64,000 nt of DNA. It comes from Epiperipatus broadwayi. Its lineage: Eukaryota > Onychophora > Udeonychophora > Euonychophora > Peripatidae. Positions within the stretch are counted from its first letter, which is position 1. Each line of letters starts with the position of its first letter. The translations under genes were made by a program, and so were the position numbers. The stretch spans positions 9,188,036 to 9,252,035 of the forward strand of contig JAQFVV010006231.1 in NCBI GenBank assembly GCA_028023455.1, given 5' to 3'. Below are positions 26,578-37,859 of the stretch, in pieces. Under the pieces are notes generated by a model. It had not been told where the DNA came from, did no database searches, and worked only from the letters and a program-made list of their open reading frames with translations.

Positions 26578-27319
26578 ACCTTTTAACCGCTAATTTTATT
26601 ATTGGTTGTATGAGATAAAAATCAAATCTCTTAATTGGCCAACTCACAAACTGAAGACAAAGCCTATTGTTAAAACATATTCGCCTATAATATTAAATTC
26701 AACTCCGATATGTTTATAAAAAGTATATTATTAATTTTTCAGGTTATGAAGAGAACAAAAGTTCTTTCAAAAATAAATTGCTATTTATTTATTCTAAAAT
26801 ATTCAATTTCGGCAACATAAAAGCTATAATATAAACAAAAAGATCGACTTTTACGTTATAGAAAAGTAAATATTTCTTTTTACTACAGCTTCAATATTTT
26901 TACAAAAATCTTCGATATTTTTCGAAAATAATTTTGTTTTTTTAGTTTATTTTTTAAAAATTATTTTTAATTTGTCAAATTATCCTTTTTTTAATACTTA
27001 AATCACATTCGAAATGAAAATCTCAGCGTTTATCTTTATTTTCTTTGATCAGGCGGTTTCTTTGTTTTTTCCAGCCAATCAGAATGTCTTTGTCGGCTGA
27101 GAGCCAATCACCAATAAGCTTCTTTCTTTGTTTAGCTTTAAATGCAGTTTTTTTTTATTTTTTACTTGTAAAAGAATTCGGAAGAGGGCACCATCTTATA
27201 GAGCTTTTAAAAATCTATTTAAAAACATATTGAACGAATATTTTTGTATAAAAACTTGCAGAGTTAGAGTGATGTCAGATGTCTACGAGGTGCCTCGTAA
27301 GAGGCGGGAAAAGGATTAA
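26578..27319 (+). promoter_or_regulatory. Unique block with three CCAAT boxes and a TATA-like motif
   Basis: This 740-bp stretch interrupts the repeat arm and has no partner in the other arm. It has CCAAT at 27075, 27104 and 27111 (the first as CCAATCAG, the NF-Y form) and TATAAAA at 27247-27253. A short frame MSDVYEVPRKRREKD begins at 27272 and stops where the repeat resumes. A perfect hairpin TACGAGG-TG-CCTCGTA lies at 27284-27299. The ATG is too close to the TATA for a normal 5' UTR. It may be a captured promoter fragment; the function is unproven. Confidence 0.3.
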
Positions 27320-27459
27320 TTTGAATTTTATAGCATTTTCTTGTTTTTTTTTTTTATAATTTGTACTTTTGATATATTTCTTGGATATATATTGCCTCAG
27401 GCATTTTTATTTGTCAATTTTCAGCCACTTTCGTATATAAATTTATCACTTGCAGGCTT

Positions 27460-27540
27460 CAGGCTGGTTGTTGATGATGTCGCAGCACCATCTGACAGCG
27501 GCCGTACGGTCTCTCCACGACTACTAGATATGTTCTTATG
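27460..27540. other. GC-rich island beside the foldback
   Basis: About 80 bp including gtcgcagcaccatctgacag and a gcggccgtac stretch is far more GC-rich than its surroundings. Both strands are open in one frame (plus: FRLVVDDVAAPSDSGRTV; minus: SRGETVRPLSDGAATSS). I see no family match, and its position inside a domain-splitting liprin intron argues against a liprin exon. Confidence 0.3.
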
Positions 27541-28388
27541 TACATTGACTTATTATATGCTGTAATGTTTTAACCACAATCCACTGAAAACTTTGCAAGT
27601 GGTTTTAGAAAGTTTTATTTCCCCATCTTTCGTGAATAGGGTCATTATTAAGGAAGACAACTAATTTAAAAATATTAGATAATTTAATTAGACATAAAAA
27701 AATCAGATCTTTTAAGTTACACAAATCTATGCTTTTTTCATATGAAATTGATATCATAAAACTAGGATAAAATATAAGTGTTCCCATCCTTGAATATAAG
27801 TTTCACATATTACTATTTGAATCAAGATAGAGTATGTTAACTGAAAATTGAAATAATGTTTGGGAATTTTATTTGATTTCTCTTTATGCAAAATATTAAG
27901 CACTAGAATTTCAGCATATTTATAATATAACATTATTTTATATATGTGTGTATATACATATGTAGTTAATTATTCCTTAACAAAGTTTAAAGAAATCGAT
28001 CAATCAATTTAGCAGTAACATATTCTTATTAACTGTAACATGATATTAAAAGAAACAACCAATAAATTCTCACAATATAATAATTTTACAGAATAAATAC
28101 CACTCTTCACTTTTTATAAACACACAACTCAGGCCTTCCAAAGGTAATAAATGTACAAGATATAGTTGGTATACTATATTCCATTTTCTGTTTGATTTCT
28201 GCTTTTAAACATTGCATGGAACTTCTGAAGTCATAGTGAGATGATTAATTGATAAATTGAAAATTCAGTATACTTTTGCAATAGACATGCATTTAAAGAT
28301 GTAAATAGTGGAACCTAGACTTTAATATAATCTAAAAATAAATAAATTATGAATGAAACATAGATTTGTACTTTTACAACATTTATTT

Positions 28389-28860
28389 ATAATTGAAATA
28401 CAGGCGGCTTATTATATACATGTATCAATATATGTAATATATAGGGTATATAAGCACAGACTTTCACATGGCCCATGACTCTATCTCATAACACTGATAC
28501 ACTTGAACACATATGTCGAAAAGATAAATAATTACCAATATAAGTATTTCATGCTAAACCAGCAATCATCAGTTGGTCCAGATTATCATCTCTACACATA
28601 TATGCAATAAGTGCTCAGATATATATTAAGATAGCCAATCTTCATACTTTAATGGTTAGACTTCAATCCACTCCACACTCCAACTCTTCAACCATCCATC
28701 CAATTGAAAATCTGATGATAGAACACTCAAAGACCACCCTGAGGTCAAGATTGTAACACCCATGTTGACCTAAAGTCAATCTGACCCTCATGTATAGGAC
28801 ATAATCCATTTAATCCATATACAAGAGATGGGCTGATATCTCCACTATGTAATAACTGAA
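28389..28860. repeat. Composite interspersed repeat
   Basis: 28389-28530 is shared with 40265-40390 (aattgaaatacaggc, gcacagactttcacatg, tgacacacttgagcac in diverged form). 28534-28606 is shared with 5390-5470 and carries the hammerhead-like motif B1. A truncated aaatacaggcttattat piece recurs at 28859. This is therefore a repeated, probably mobile, unit. Confidence 0.65.
28534..28577 (-). ncRNA. Hammerhead-like ribozyme motif B1
   Basis: On the minus strand it reads ACCAA, CTGATGA, hairpin TGCT-GGTTT-AGCA (flanked by T on each side), GAAA, T-ACTT-A, TA, TTGGT. ACCAA and TTGGT form a 5-bp stem I. CTGATGA and GAAA are intact. The predicted cleavage triplet is ATA, an allowed NUH, and stem III is two base pairs. 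The only defect is a T-T mismatch where stem II meets the core; the sister copy at 5.4 kb has G-C there. This fits a type I hammerhead with minimal stem III. Confidence 0.6.
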
Positions 28861-28923
28861 ATACAGGCTTATTATTTAAATAAAATGGCATTTAAGAATG
28901 TAAATAGTTTGCAAAAAAAGACA

Positions 28924-29056
28924 TTATTAAAACAGGTAAATCTCTCAATACATAATGTCACTAAATGGCTTGCACTGAGTGGCAATACAGAGAGAGATTT
29001 GCCTGTTTTAATAACAGTTAAGAGCAAGCATAAGAAATAGTGATCATGTGATGTTA
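28924..29056. repeat. Short member of the acagg/gcaagcataag repeat family
   Basis: It begins attaaaacagg and ends agcaagcataagaaatagtg plus atcatgtgat, as does the 53.4-kb element. It is a small palindrome (aaacaggtaaatctctc against gagagatttgcctgttt). It lacks the central hammerhead region. Confidence 0.65.
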
Positions 29057-30269
29057 TTATGTGTAGTTCATCATTAAAAAGTAAAACGTTTCCCTTTAAA
29101 TAATTTGAAATTGGTTTTTTGAAAAAATTTCTACAAACTAATTTCAAAATAAAAAAATTATGTTTGACTTATTCAATAAGAAGATATTTGTTTATCAACA
29201 TTTATATGTGTCATTGAAAAAGGAAACATTTTCTTGTAATGAGACATTAGTCAAACCATTGGTAACCATCAAAAGCATTCACCGATTCAATGACTGGATT
29301 GAAACCAAATTCTGAAGATGATAGCCATATCTCATGAACTATAATAAATCTTATTTGGATCAAATATATTGTCTTGGCTATAAAACGTCAGCAAAATAAA
29401 ATCTCTTTCTAAGAGTCTTTCTTCAGGATGTTTGCTCTATTTATCACCAGTAATCAAAATAACTAGACAACAAAAAAAATATATGTCATTTTATCTTAGT
29501 TCTTTTTTTTTATTTTTGAAAACTAAGCCAGTTTAAGGAGTGGGTCATTTACAATGAATTGATTATTTACTAAAACTTGACATTTACACAGAACTTGATA
29601 TTTGCAGGTGATCCTTATTTTTTTGTCTGTTTTGAAAGACAAATAAAAAAATTACAAAAAAATAATATGTAATTTACAATTAATAAGAAAATTTACCATT
29701 ATATATATAATTTACAATTAATTTGTACCTTACTATGATGACTTGTTACGAGAATCCACCCCCCCCCCCAAACTTTAATTTATCTATGAGTTATCCCAGT
29801 AGTACCATGCAGAGTTTAAAAGCAGAAACTAAAAGCAATGTAGTATGCCAGGTGCCATGTATAAAATTCAAAATTAAAACATTAAACTCAAAACCGACTA
29901 GATTATAAAATGTGTCACAAGACACTTAATATTTTTAAACAATTAAATGTAAAATTAATTAGCTAAAAGAAAATTAGAATAAACAGAAAAAAAACATATA
30001 TATATAAATGATGCTTGAAACAGATATGTTTCATGTATATACTGAAACCCCCCCCCGCGCCCCCATTTTAAAACAGTTTCAAATTAAAATGTTACTATAA
30101 TTTTTTTTGTTTTATTGGAGCTGAATGTTTACGAATTACAATATAGAAATGCTGTAATTAGTTCATTAAAAAAAAAAGATAGCATCACTTCCTTGCCTTA
30201 GGCAAAAGAAGTCAACATGTTTTTGAAAAACATATTGGTCAGCATAGGTGAAATGAAAAAGATGACAAA

Positions 30270-31995
30270 AAATTGCGGGAAATGGAGTATATAAAGCAAG
30301 CAATCGATCAATTCCAGGAGATGCAGTTGATTGATTGTAACAGTTGCTTTGCAGTAAATAACTATTCAGTATCTAGTCAGTCTACAGCGAAGAGTTTAAA
30401 TAATCGGACTAACTAAGCTTGGAGCTATCGGGGCCAGTAATTAGAGAAGTGCTGCAGTTAAAGGGAAACCCAAGGTTACTATAAACTGTAATATGAAAAA
30501 AAAACAGCTTATTTATACACGGTAAAGACTAGAATGTCTGGCTAATAGGAATAGCTCACTCTCCTTCCCATACCATGATGTCATGAAGATGAAGAAACAA
30601 GCCTAAGTGGCCACCAAAGAAAATATATACTATTCAGTTCTAAGACAAATCCCTTTTTAATGTGAAGATTTAACAGTGGTGAATCGCCAACAGATAAATT
30701 TAAAGATAAGAAAACTCTAGATAACATTTGAAATATTTACGAAAATGTTATAAGAAAAGCATTTCAGACAGATAAAATGAAACATAGTTATTTAAAATGA
30801 AATGATAAAATGTTATGTACCAAAATAATTTCTTATAGAATAATATAATTGCCATTATTGTTATTAAAATTAAAAGAAAAAAAATGGTAAATTGAAATAT
30901 GTTGAAGAAATGGTGAAACTCAATAATGAATTCACAGATTTTTTTTTTAAGTGATAAAACTTATAACATTGATTTGAAGTTAAGATTTATAATAAAGAGT
31001 ATAATTTGTTAAAGTTCAACTTGCTAAATGAAATGTAGAAATTATAATGTAAGAATTTAATTTAAAATAGACATATAGGAATTAATCATGCGTCTATATA
31101 CATGAATTAAATGTGGCTATACACATGAATTAAATACGCGTCTACATACAAGAATTAAGTATACGTCTATGTACATGAATTAAATATGCATCTATGTACA
31201 TGAATTAAATATGCATCTATGTACATGAATTAAATATGTGTCTATATACCTGAATTAAATATGTGAATATATTCGAATATAATTATTGACTACTGAATGA
31301 TTGGATGAAAAGGATTAATCCAAATATAAATCAAGCTTGCCTAGGAGTATATTGCAATAGGGAATTAATAGACATGTCTAAGAATATGCGCATATGAGGA
31401 GAATATAAACTCACAGAAGAATTTAAATTTGAGAAATGATAAGAGAGGCATCCATGATGTCCTCACGGATATTTAAATAAATCCTTACTATGTGAATGCT
31501 GGCAGAACAGGATTATGGAATATAAATGATGGACACCGTATGATCATCAACAATTGGATCAAGCATCAGAGAAGTTATCAATGAAATGGACTAACTCATC
31601 TATGGTACCTGAACTGCAATGAACTATTAGAAGTGTTATCCAAATACTTTTATTTAAATATATTGTGGTTATATAAAATAATATATCTTATCAGTTTCAT
31701 TTCATGTCATCCATTTTCTAGTGTACTTGTTCACAGGAATCTCATGTTTCCTAAGCTATGTTCGGCATAACCTGATCTGGGTGAGTAAGGTTGTAGTAAG
31801 CTGGAACTGGCACCATTTGGGAAACCAAACAGATAGATTTCTAGATGTTTTCAGTCTCTTTAATGTTACATCCTCTGATGAGCAGGAAATATTGTTGTGG
31901 GGAGGGGGTAATGTCAGTATTGGATAACGTCAATCATTCTTTCATTCCTATAATATGCTCATCAGGAAATAAATGACCACCAGAGTAGGTGGGGT
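30270..31995. repeat. Anonymous block with internal minisatellite
   Basis: Composition is less AT-rich than the flanks at 30285-30660 and 31320-31600, with a TATA-like tataaagc at 30291. I could not find matching terminal repeats, a primer-binding site or coding frames, so an LTR element is only a guess. The minisatellite at 31077-31275 lies inside it. Confidence 0.35.
31077..31275. repeat. 25-bp minisatellite, about seven copies
   Basis: The unit is tgaattaaatatgcatctat followed by gtaca. Copies are spaced by about 25 bp; the last full ones are identical and the first are diverged. Confidence 0.85.
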
Positions 31996-32311
31996 CCCAG
32001 TCTGATTACAATATTAATATGACATTTTAAAACAATCATTTACTGAAATTTTTGCGTGAACAAGTCTTTATAAAAATAATGCATGTATAGATAATTTTTT
32101 TTCTTTTTGATAGTATATATATATAAGCATACAATCATTTTCAGAATACTTATTAAAGACTGAAATTATGAGAAGTACATTAACTTCTAAAATAATTTAT
32201 TTTTCAAATATATTTCTGCTTATTTTCACAATGTCAATATATCAATTTCAAAATGATCATGAAATTATCAGTGCATTATTATCGCCATAGAGTTTATGAT
32301 ATGAACAAAAT

Positions 32312-32500
32312 TGGTATTTGAGTATTATTCTGGCAACCAAGGAAAGATAGGAAGATTTTTCACATTCGTATCAATACACCGTTAACTTTTTAATGTTGTT
32401 ATTTTGGCAACATCAATCATTAGAAAGTTAGCAATGCTGTGATACGAATGTGAAAAGTCCTCCTATCTTTCCTTGGTTGCAGAAATAATACTCAATACAG
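32312..32500. repeat. Foldback element, about 80-bp arms
   Basis: The arms 32312-32390 and 32418-32500 are inverted copies containing caaccaaggaaagatagga and tcacattcgtatca. A degraded piece (tatttcctaggttgga) recurs near 33200. No frame is present. Confidence 0.75.
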
Positions 32501-35500
32501 TTTTACAAAAAACAAAAAATATTACACGAGATATACACATACTTTTATGAATTCTATACGGACACTAACTAACTTTTGACACTTACTTAATTCGATCAAT
32601 TTCAACAAAAAAAATACATGGCCTGTGTTGCAGGAGGAAAAAAAAAGCCAACATAAATATATATTTTTATGAAAATAAAAAAAAAAAAAATTCTATGAAA
32701 TATACCCCCCCCCCCCGTCCTTCCTCCTTCTCCAAAAGAGTTGTGAAAAAAGTGATTGCCCAGTACATGCTCTAAATGGAATTCTACCAGGCAATCTAAT
32801 TTTTGGAATAAACAAATAACAAAGTCAACGTCTTCATTCAATTATAATTAAATAGTAAACTTGTAATTCAAAGATTAAAAAATGCAGAAGTCTGTCAATA
32901 AGCAAGTTGAAATTGGGAGAAAAATGCAGAAGTAAATAACGCAGTTGAAATTAAAAATGTTAAAACAAATTCACAATAAGTGTAAAGTTTAAAATTACAA
33001 ACAACAAACTTTTGAATCAGAAAAAAAAATCAAAATCTCCAAAAACACACCTATATAATAGGTTCCGTTGACTTGTTTCAAAACACGTTTTGTGCATGTT
33101 CAAAAATACGTTTTTTAACTAGGGAAAAAAACTCAAATCACAGGGGTTTATTTATGTTCGCAACATTAGGTCTTTATCGCGTATGTAAAAAGTTGTCCTA
33201 TATTTCCTAGGTTGGAGGAATAATACCCAAGTACCACAAAATTCATTGATGCAACATGTGACAGTATAAAAATAAAACAAATTCTATTTTGGAATAGTTA
33301 CCAAAAAAAAAAAAAAAGCTATTGCATAAAACCTATGGATAGTAGAAGATAGGGATACAATGTATATTTATCTACCTTTCCTTTTATTAAAAATTAAGAC
33401 AAATATTTTAAGTTAATGTATTTAATTTAAAATAAATTTGTGCTTACAATATATTCTACATAACTTAGTTTAATTTGTAATACAAATATATTGTTTTACA
33501 CATTATGAAGTGAAAGTTAATCAAGCTATGGATAAGAAAATATCTTATTTCCAAAAACATAGCTATATTTCCTGATTAATTGGGCCGACGAAGTTAGTTT
33601 TAATTTATAAGAGAGCACCATAGTCAATAGACTCCTAACTTCCTCATATCTCATAATTTTGCCGCAAGTAACTAAAAGTTCAGGGTTATGATTTCCCATA
33701 ACTTTATTTTTTTAGAGAGTATTATTCCCGGGGCTTAATCATCAAATATTAGCAAAGGTAAATTATACACTCAAATCCTAATAAACTAACATTAATAAAT
33801 TTAATAACTATTATTAATAATGTACAATGAATAATTGATATTAGAAATAAATATTTTTATTCTAACAAATTAAAATATTAAAACATACTAATTGATGGTA
33901 AAGACTACATGCACGCTAATCCAGATGTTGAATCAACTAACTAAAACAGTTTAATAATTAAAGTTCACTTAAGTTTCTTCTAGAAATTTCTTTGGATGAG
34001 AATTCTGAAAATGTCTCTATTAGAGTAATACTATAAGCTTGTAAGAAGAACTGTTTGCAAACGCTTAATTTAGTCACAATTGGGATATGAATAATCTTAC
34101 TGGTAAGTTTTGTAGTACGTGTTTGAAGAGCTCATTGAAGTTAACTAGTTTCCCTCTATCAACATTCTTGTAGTTTCTTGGCCAGTCCTAATGGCTAGAC
34201 TCGACGTTTTGTTCTGAGTGACCTATACGATGAAAGGTATCTATAAATGCATTGGTTCCACTCTACATGATGATCCACTTCAACATATGAGTAATGGTAG
34301 TCTTGCATAGAGTAGTCCAGGATAGGATATTTTCTCTATCCCGGACCTAATGCAAGTTGCTAGTTAAGGAAAAGACACAGGCACAGTTTTAAGTTTTTCT
34401 GATGTTTTATAGTCACGATCCATTTTTATACTTCTCTGCGTGTCTATTTTTTTTGTCCTTTTATCAACGTATAAGATAATAATCTTTACATTCTTTCTTA
34501 AATTTAAGTTACAAAGTCTTTTTTTTAAACATAATTCTGCCATCTTTAATTGGAATTAGAAAGATTTTACTAATTAAAATCTGCTGTGTGGAATTCTTTC
34601 TTTTAGTTTATCTGGATTAGTAATCTGTGTGTTTTATTCTTTCCAATTTTAACTTTTATTTTTAATTACTTAAAAAATATAAAGGAAAAATTTAACTTTC
34701 ATTGTTCATTTAAAAAAAAAATTACACAAACATACAAAAAAATTTATAATGCGTTAATTTAAAATATCTTTGAATTTACCTTTCTCTTTTTTAGCTTTTA
34801 AATATTTTACATGCCAATATCTTTGGACCATCTACTTGTAGATGGTACAATATGTATATATAGATAGAAATAGTTTTTGAAATTATGTTTTATCTATTAT
34901 TTGTTCAGTTATAATATTTAACAAGGATATACATTTTTTTTTAAAATAATATATTGAAAATAAAAGTGCACTGTTTCCATTTTATCTATCTATATATTTT
35001 TTTTTGTTAGAAAATCTCTTTTCCTATTTATATTTTCAAATATTATTTAAACACACAAAAAATTAAAAATAATTCCAAAGTGAAGGTTGTTTATCATCAG
35101 AAATGTTTGAGATAGTGGGTATGAAAGTCCTGATGTGATAGAAAGATAATAATCACTATAATTACCATCTTCATAATGATTCCCAGGATTAATGTATCTG
35201 ACAGAACTGGGGAAACTACTGAAGGTGATTTCAAAAAAATTGGAGCAACATTTTGAGAATAATTTCATGGCATTGGGAGCAACTTCAGCTTGGAAATACA
35301 ATATCTCTCAATGTTAAATTTGCATAGGGGATGCATTAAGTATGCCTTTTATGTGATCCATATCTATTATTATCAATTGCTGAAGTATGGTTGTCAGTTT
35401 GGGGTGGAGGAGCTTCTATCATATTTTGACTAGGATAAAAAAATTTCAATGGTCTATAAAGTATTATAATTCATACATTTTAGTGATTAATTTTTTCAAG

Positions 35501-36389
35501 AAAACGGGGGTCTTGTAATTATATATTTTTAGTATTGTAATTTATTATATCGGTTTCAAATTACATGTTTCATTATAAACCAATAAATAAACACTGTGAA
35601 TAATTTGCAAAAGTGCCAAGAGAAAAATATTGATTTTCTCTACTTGTCTATGTCATGCTTTAACTAATGGTTTCTCATAACTATTTTTTTTTATTATGTT
35701 AGAGAATTATTATATAATGTTATCTTATTCTATAAATAAATAACTACCATTTTTTCACGTGGAAATGCCATTTTAGTTTAATAAGCTTTTTAATAGTTTT
35801 TATTAATGAATATTCACACAATATTAATATGTAAATATTTCATATTTTTTTGTTCACTATTATAGTCAAATGTATGCAGAGAAAACTGCTCATACTTTAA
35901 AAAATATATTCAAATATATAATTGCTTTAAAGCTTTCTCTCCATAGCTAGGTTTTTTTTTTACAAATCTGTAAGACGATTTTTTCCTTTAATTTCTTCCA
36001 TATATTCTAAATTTTTCCATTGCTGGATTCCTTAAAGAATAATGGTTCTAAGTTCATGTGGATTGGTCAAGTGAATGTTAATGTACTGACTCTAAGAACC
36101 AAAATTATGATTGCAATATGATTCAGCCTTCATCAGTAGTGAGAATCATACTTTCAGAAGCACTGAGCCATGGATTTTTTTGAAGCATTTACCTATAATA
36201 AAATCTTTTAAGAATAGATTGCCTTTTACAGCCACAGGGAGATTTAATATAAACAAAAAAAAAACCCCCACATATTACAAATTACCTAATTTTAATATAT
36301 AAAACAGTATATACATGTATTAAAATAATGTTGTTGGAAAGAACTACATTTTGAAATCTATATATATAATTAATATTGACTATTGTTAT
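32501..36389. other. AT-rich intron, mostly unresolved
   Basis: A 12-C tract lies at 32705-32716. The stretch 34080-34400 is less AT-rich and includes inverted ggataggatatt and ctatccc motifs, perhaps an old repeat. No gene can be supported. Confidence 0.4.
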
Positions 36390-37233
36390 GTGATCTTGTC
36401 ATGATTCCAAACCTATGAACATTATTATTTCTTTGAAACAAATCAGCAGCATTGAAAAATAGCCAAGATTTCTGTGAAATGATGCAAATAAGATTTTATG
36501 CAGGTCAACTAATTCTTTTGGGTATTGTGCCTATCAGCAACATCCTCAGTCCTATGCTATTAATCTTTAAATTTATAAATTATTGTGGCAAATAAGTTTA
36601 TAAACATAGGAAATATATTTTTGTACCCAATTACAAGTTATAAATAATTTATATTATTTTTAGATCCATACAGCATTCTATATATATATAGTTTTTAAGT
36701 CACAACATTTATTAATGATGCATGTCTCATTTGTATTTGAATTATAGTACAGCAGACATACAAGTTACCTAATATACTTATAATATTTTTAACTAAATAG
36801 AATGACATTTTGAATCTTAATTCTATGGAAGTCATTCCTAAATTGCACTCCATAATCTAATAAACCCTAATGAAAAAGATAATACTTATATATACACAGG
36901 TAATTGCAGCATACACTATTTTTTTTCCTAGTTATCTGAATAATTAAATCAGCCTCAAACAATTTTTTTTTTGCACCAATTGCTAAATATATCATTTCAA
37001 ATATTAATGAGACTTATGGATCATTAAAGATAATCATGACAATAATAAAATATACAGCATATATGATGAATGCTATGTGGATCTAATACTAATACAAATC
37101 ATTATTTGCTTGCAATTGGAGTATACTATTTTTTTATGATTGTAAAAATATTTGCTACAGTAATAATCTTACAAATAAATCAAATCAGATGTCACATGAC
37201 TTAATTTAAACAAGCTTTGCAGAATATCCTCAA

Positions 37234-37271
37234 CCCCAGACCAGCTTCTACTACTGGCTTCGTCAGTGAGG
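37234..37271 (-). ncRNA. Hammerhead-like ribozyme motif A2
   Basis: On the minus strand it reads CCTCA, CTGACGA, an 11-nt stem II region, GAAGC, TG, GTC, TGGGG. CTGACGA fits the CTGANGA core and GTC is the best-known cleavage triplet. CCTCA pairs with TGGGG. GAAA has become GAAG and stem II is weak, so activity is doubtful. It is the inverted partner of 37822-37859. Confidence 0.55.
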
Positions 37272-37821
37272 TGCCAGGATATTCAAGCATTAGATTAAAA
37301 ATACTAGGACAAACTCAGCACTTTATCTAATAGATAACTATTAAGTTGAAAATCTGAAATTTTCAGACATCCATATGTCTTCTAATCCAGCTATTTAACT
37401 TAAATAGCCAGCCATATGGGACTGAACTAAGTTCACATACACCATATATTAATAGTTTTAGCAATATAAAATCGCCAAAGCCTTAATAGCAAAAAATAAA
37501 ATTATAAATAAATCAAGTCAGATGTCACATGACTTAATGTAAACATGCTTGTATTACAAATGTTTTATAAAGAGCTCGCAAATAAGCTATTAGCAAGCTT
37601 TGATCTATTCGTAATTTTATTTTTTGCTATTAAGGTTTTAGTGATTTTATATTGCTAAAGCTATTAATATATGATGTATCTGAACTTAGTTCAGTCCCAT
37701 ATGGCTTTTTAAGTTAGATAGCTGGATTGAAAATTTCAGATTTTCTACTTAATAGTTATCTATTAGATAAAGTGCTGGGCTTGTCCTAATATTTTTAATC
37801 TAATGCTTGAATATCCAGGCA

Positions 37822-37859
37822 CCTCACTGATGAAGCCAGTAGCAGAAACTGGTCTGGGG
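37822..37859 (+). ncRNA. Hammerhead-like ribozyme motif A3 (best preserved core)
   Basis: In order it has CCTCA, CTGATGA, 11 nt, GAAAC, TG, GTC, TGGGG. Both invariant core boxes and the GTC triplet are intact. Stem I is CCTCA with TGGGG (one G-U). Stem III is A-U plus C-G closed by a 2-nt loop, like the very short stem III known from newt satellite and Penelope-like-element hammerheads. Stem II (AGCCAGTAGCA) offers only two G-C pairs, its weakest part. Such type I ribozymes usually act as dimers or cotranscriptionally (family knowledge). Confidence 0.65.

Larger units (their letters stand above)
23297..27459. mobile_element. Giant 4.2-kb foldback with tandemly expanded arms
   Basis: The outer ends are inverted copies: aagcctgcaagtgataaatt at 23297 and its complement ending at 27459. 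Complementarity continues inward (gcctgaggatatat blocks; the aggcacttgaatgtgttc block at 24100 against 25200), centring near 24.6-24.7 kb. Both arms hold tandem units: an about 170-bp unit near 23346, 23525 and 23687 (complement near 26275, 26455 and 27360), and an about 190-bp unit repeated four times at 25390-26060 but only once in the left arm at 23885-23970. A unique block lies at 26575-27320. No protein frame is visible. This resembles a foldback/complex-TIR DNA element or an inverted satellite. Confidence 0.75.

Noticed and set aside
27272-27319. MSDVYEVPRKRREKD as a real small protein
   Set aside because: Only 15 codons, start almost on top of the TATA-like motif, no known family.
29395-29440. 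CTGAAGA and GAAAG on the minus strand near 29.42 kb
   Set aside because: A 3-bp stem II is possible but no stem I partner or cleavage triplet; likely a chance match.
31884-31965. CTGATGA boxes near 31.89 kb (plus) and 31.96 kb (minus)
   Set aside because: Stem II is too short in one and unpaired in the other; no NUH and stem I arrangement.
30270-31995. LTR retrotransposon
   Set aside because: No paired LTRs, primer-binding site, or gag/pol frames could be found.
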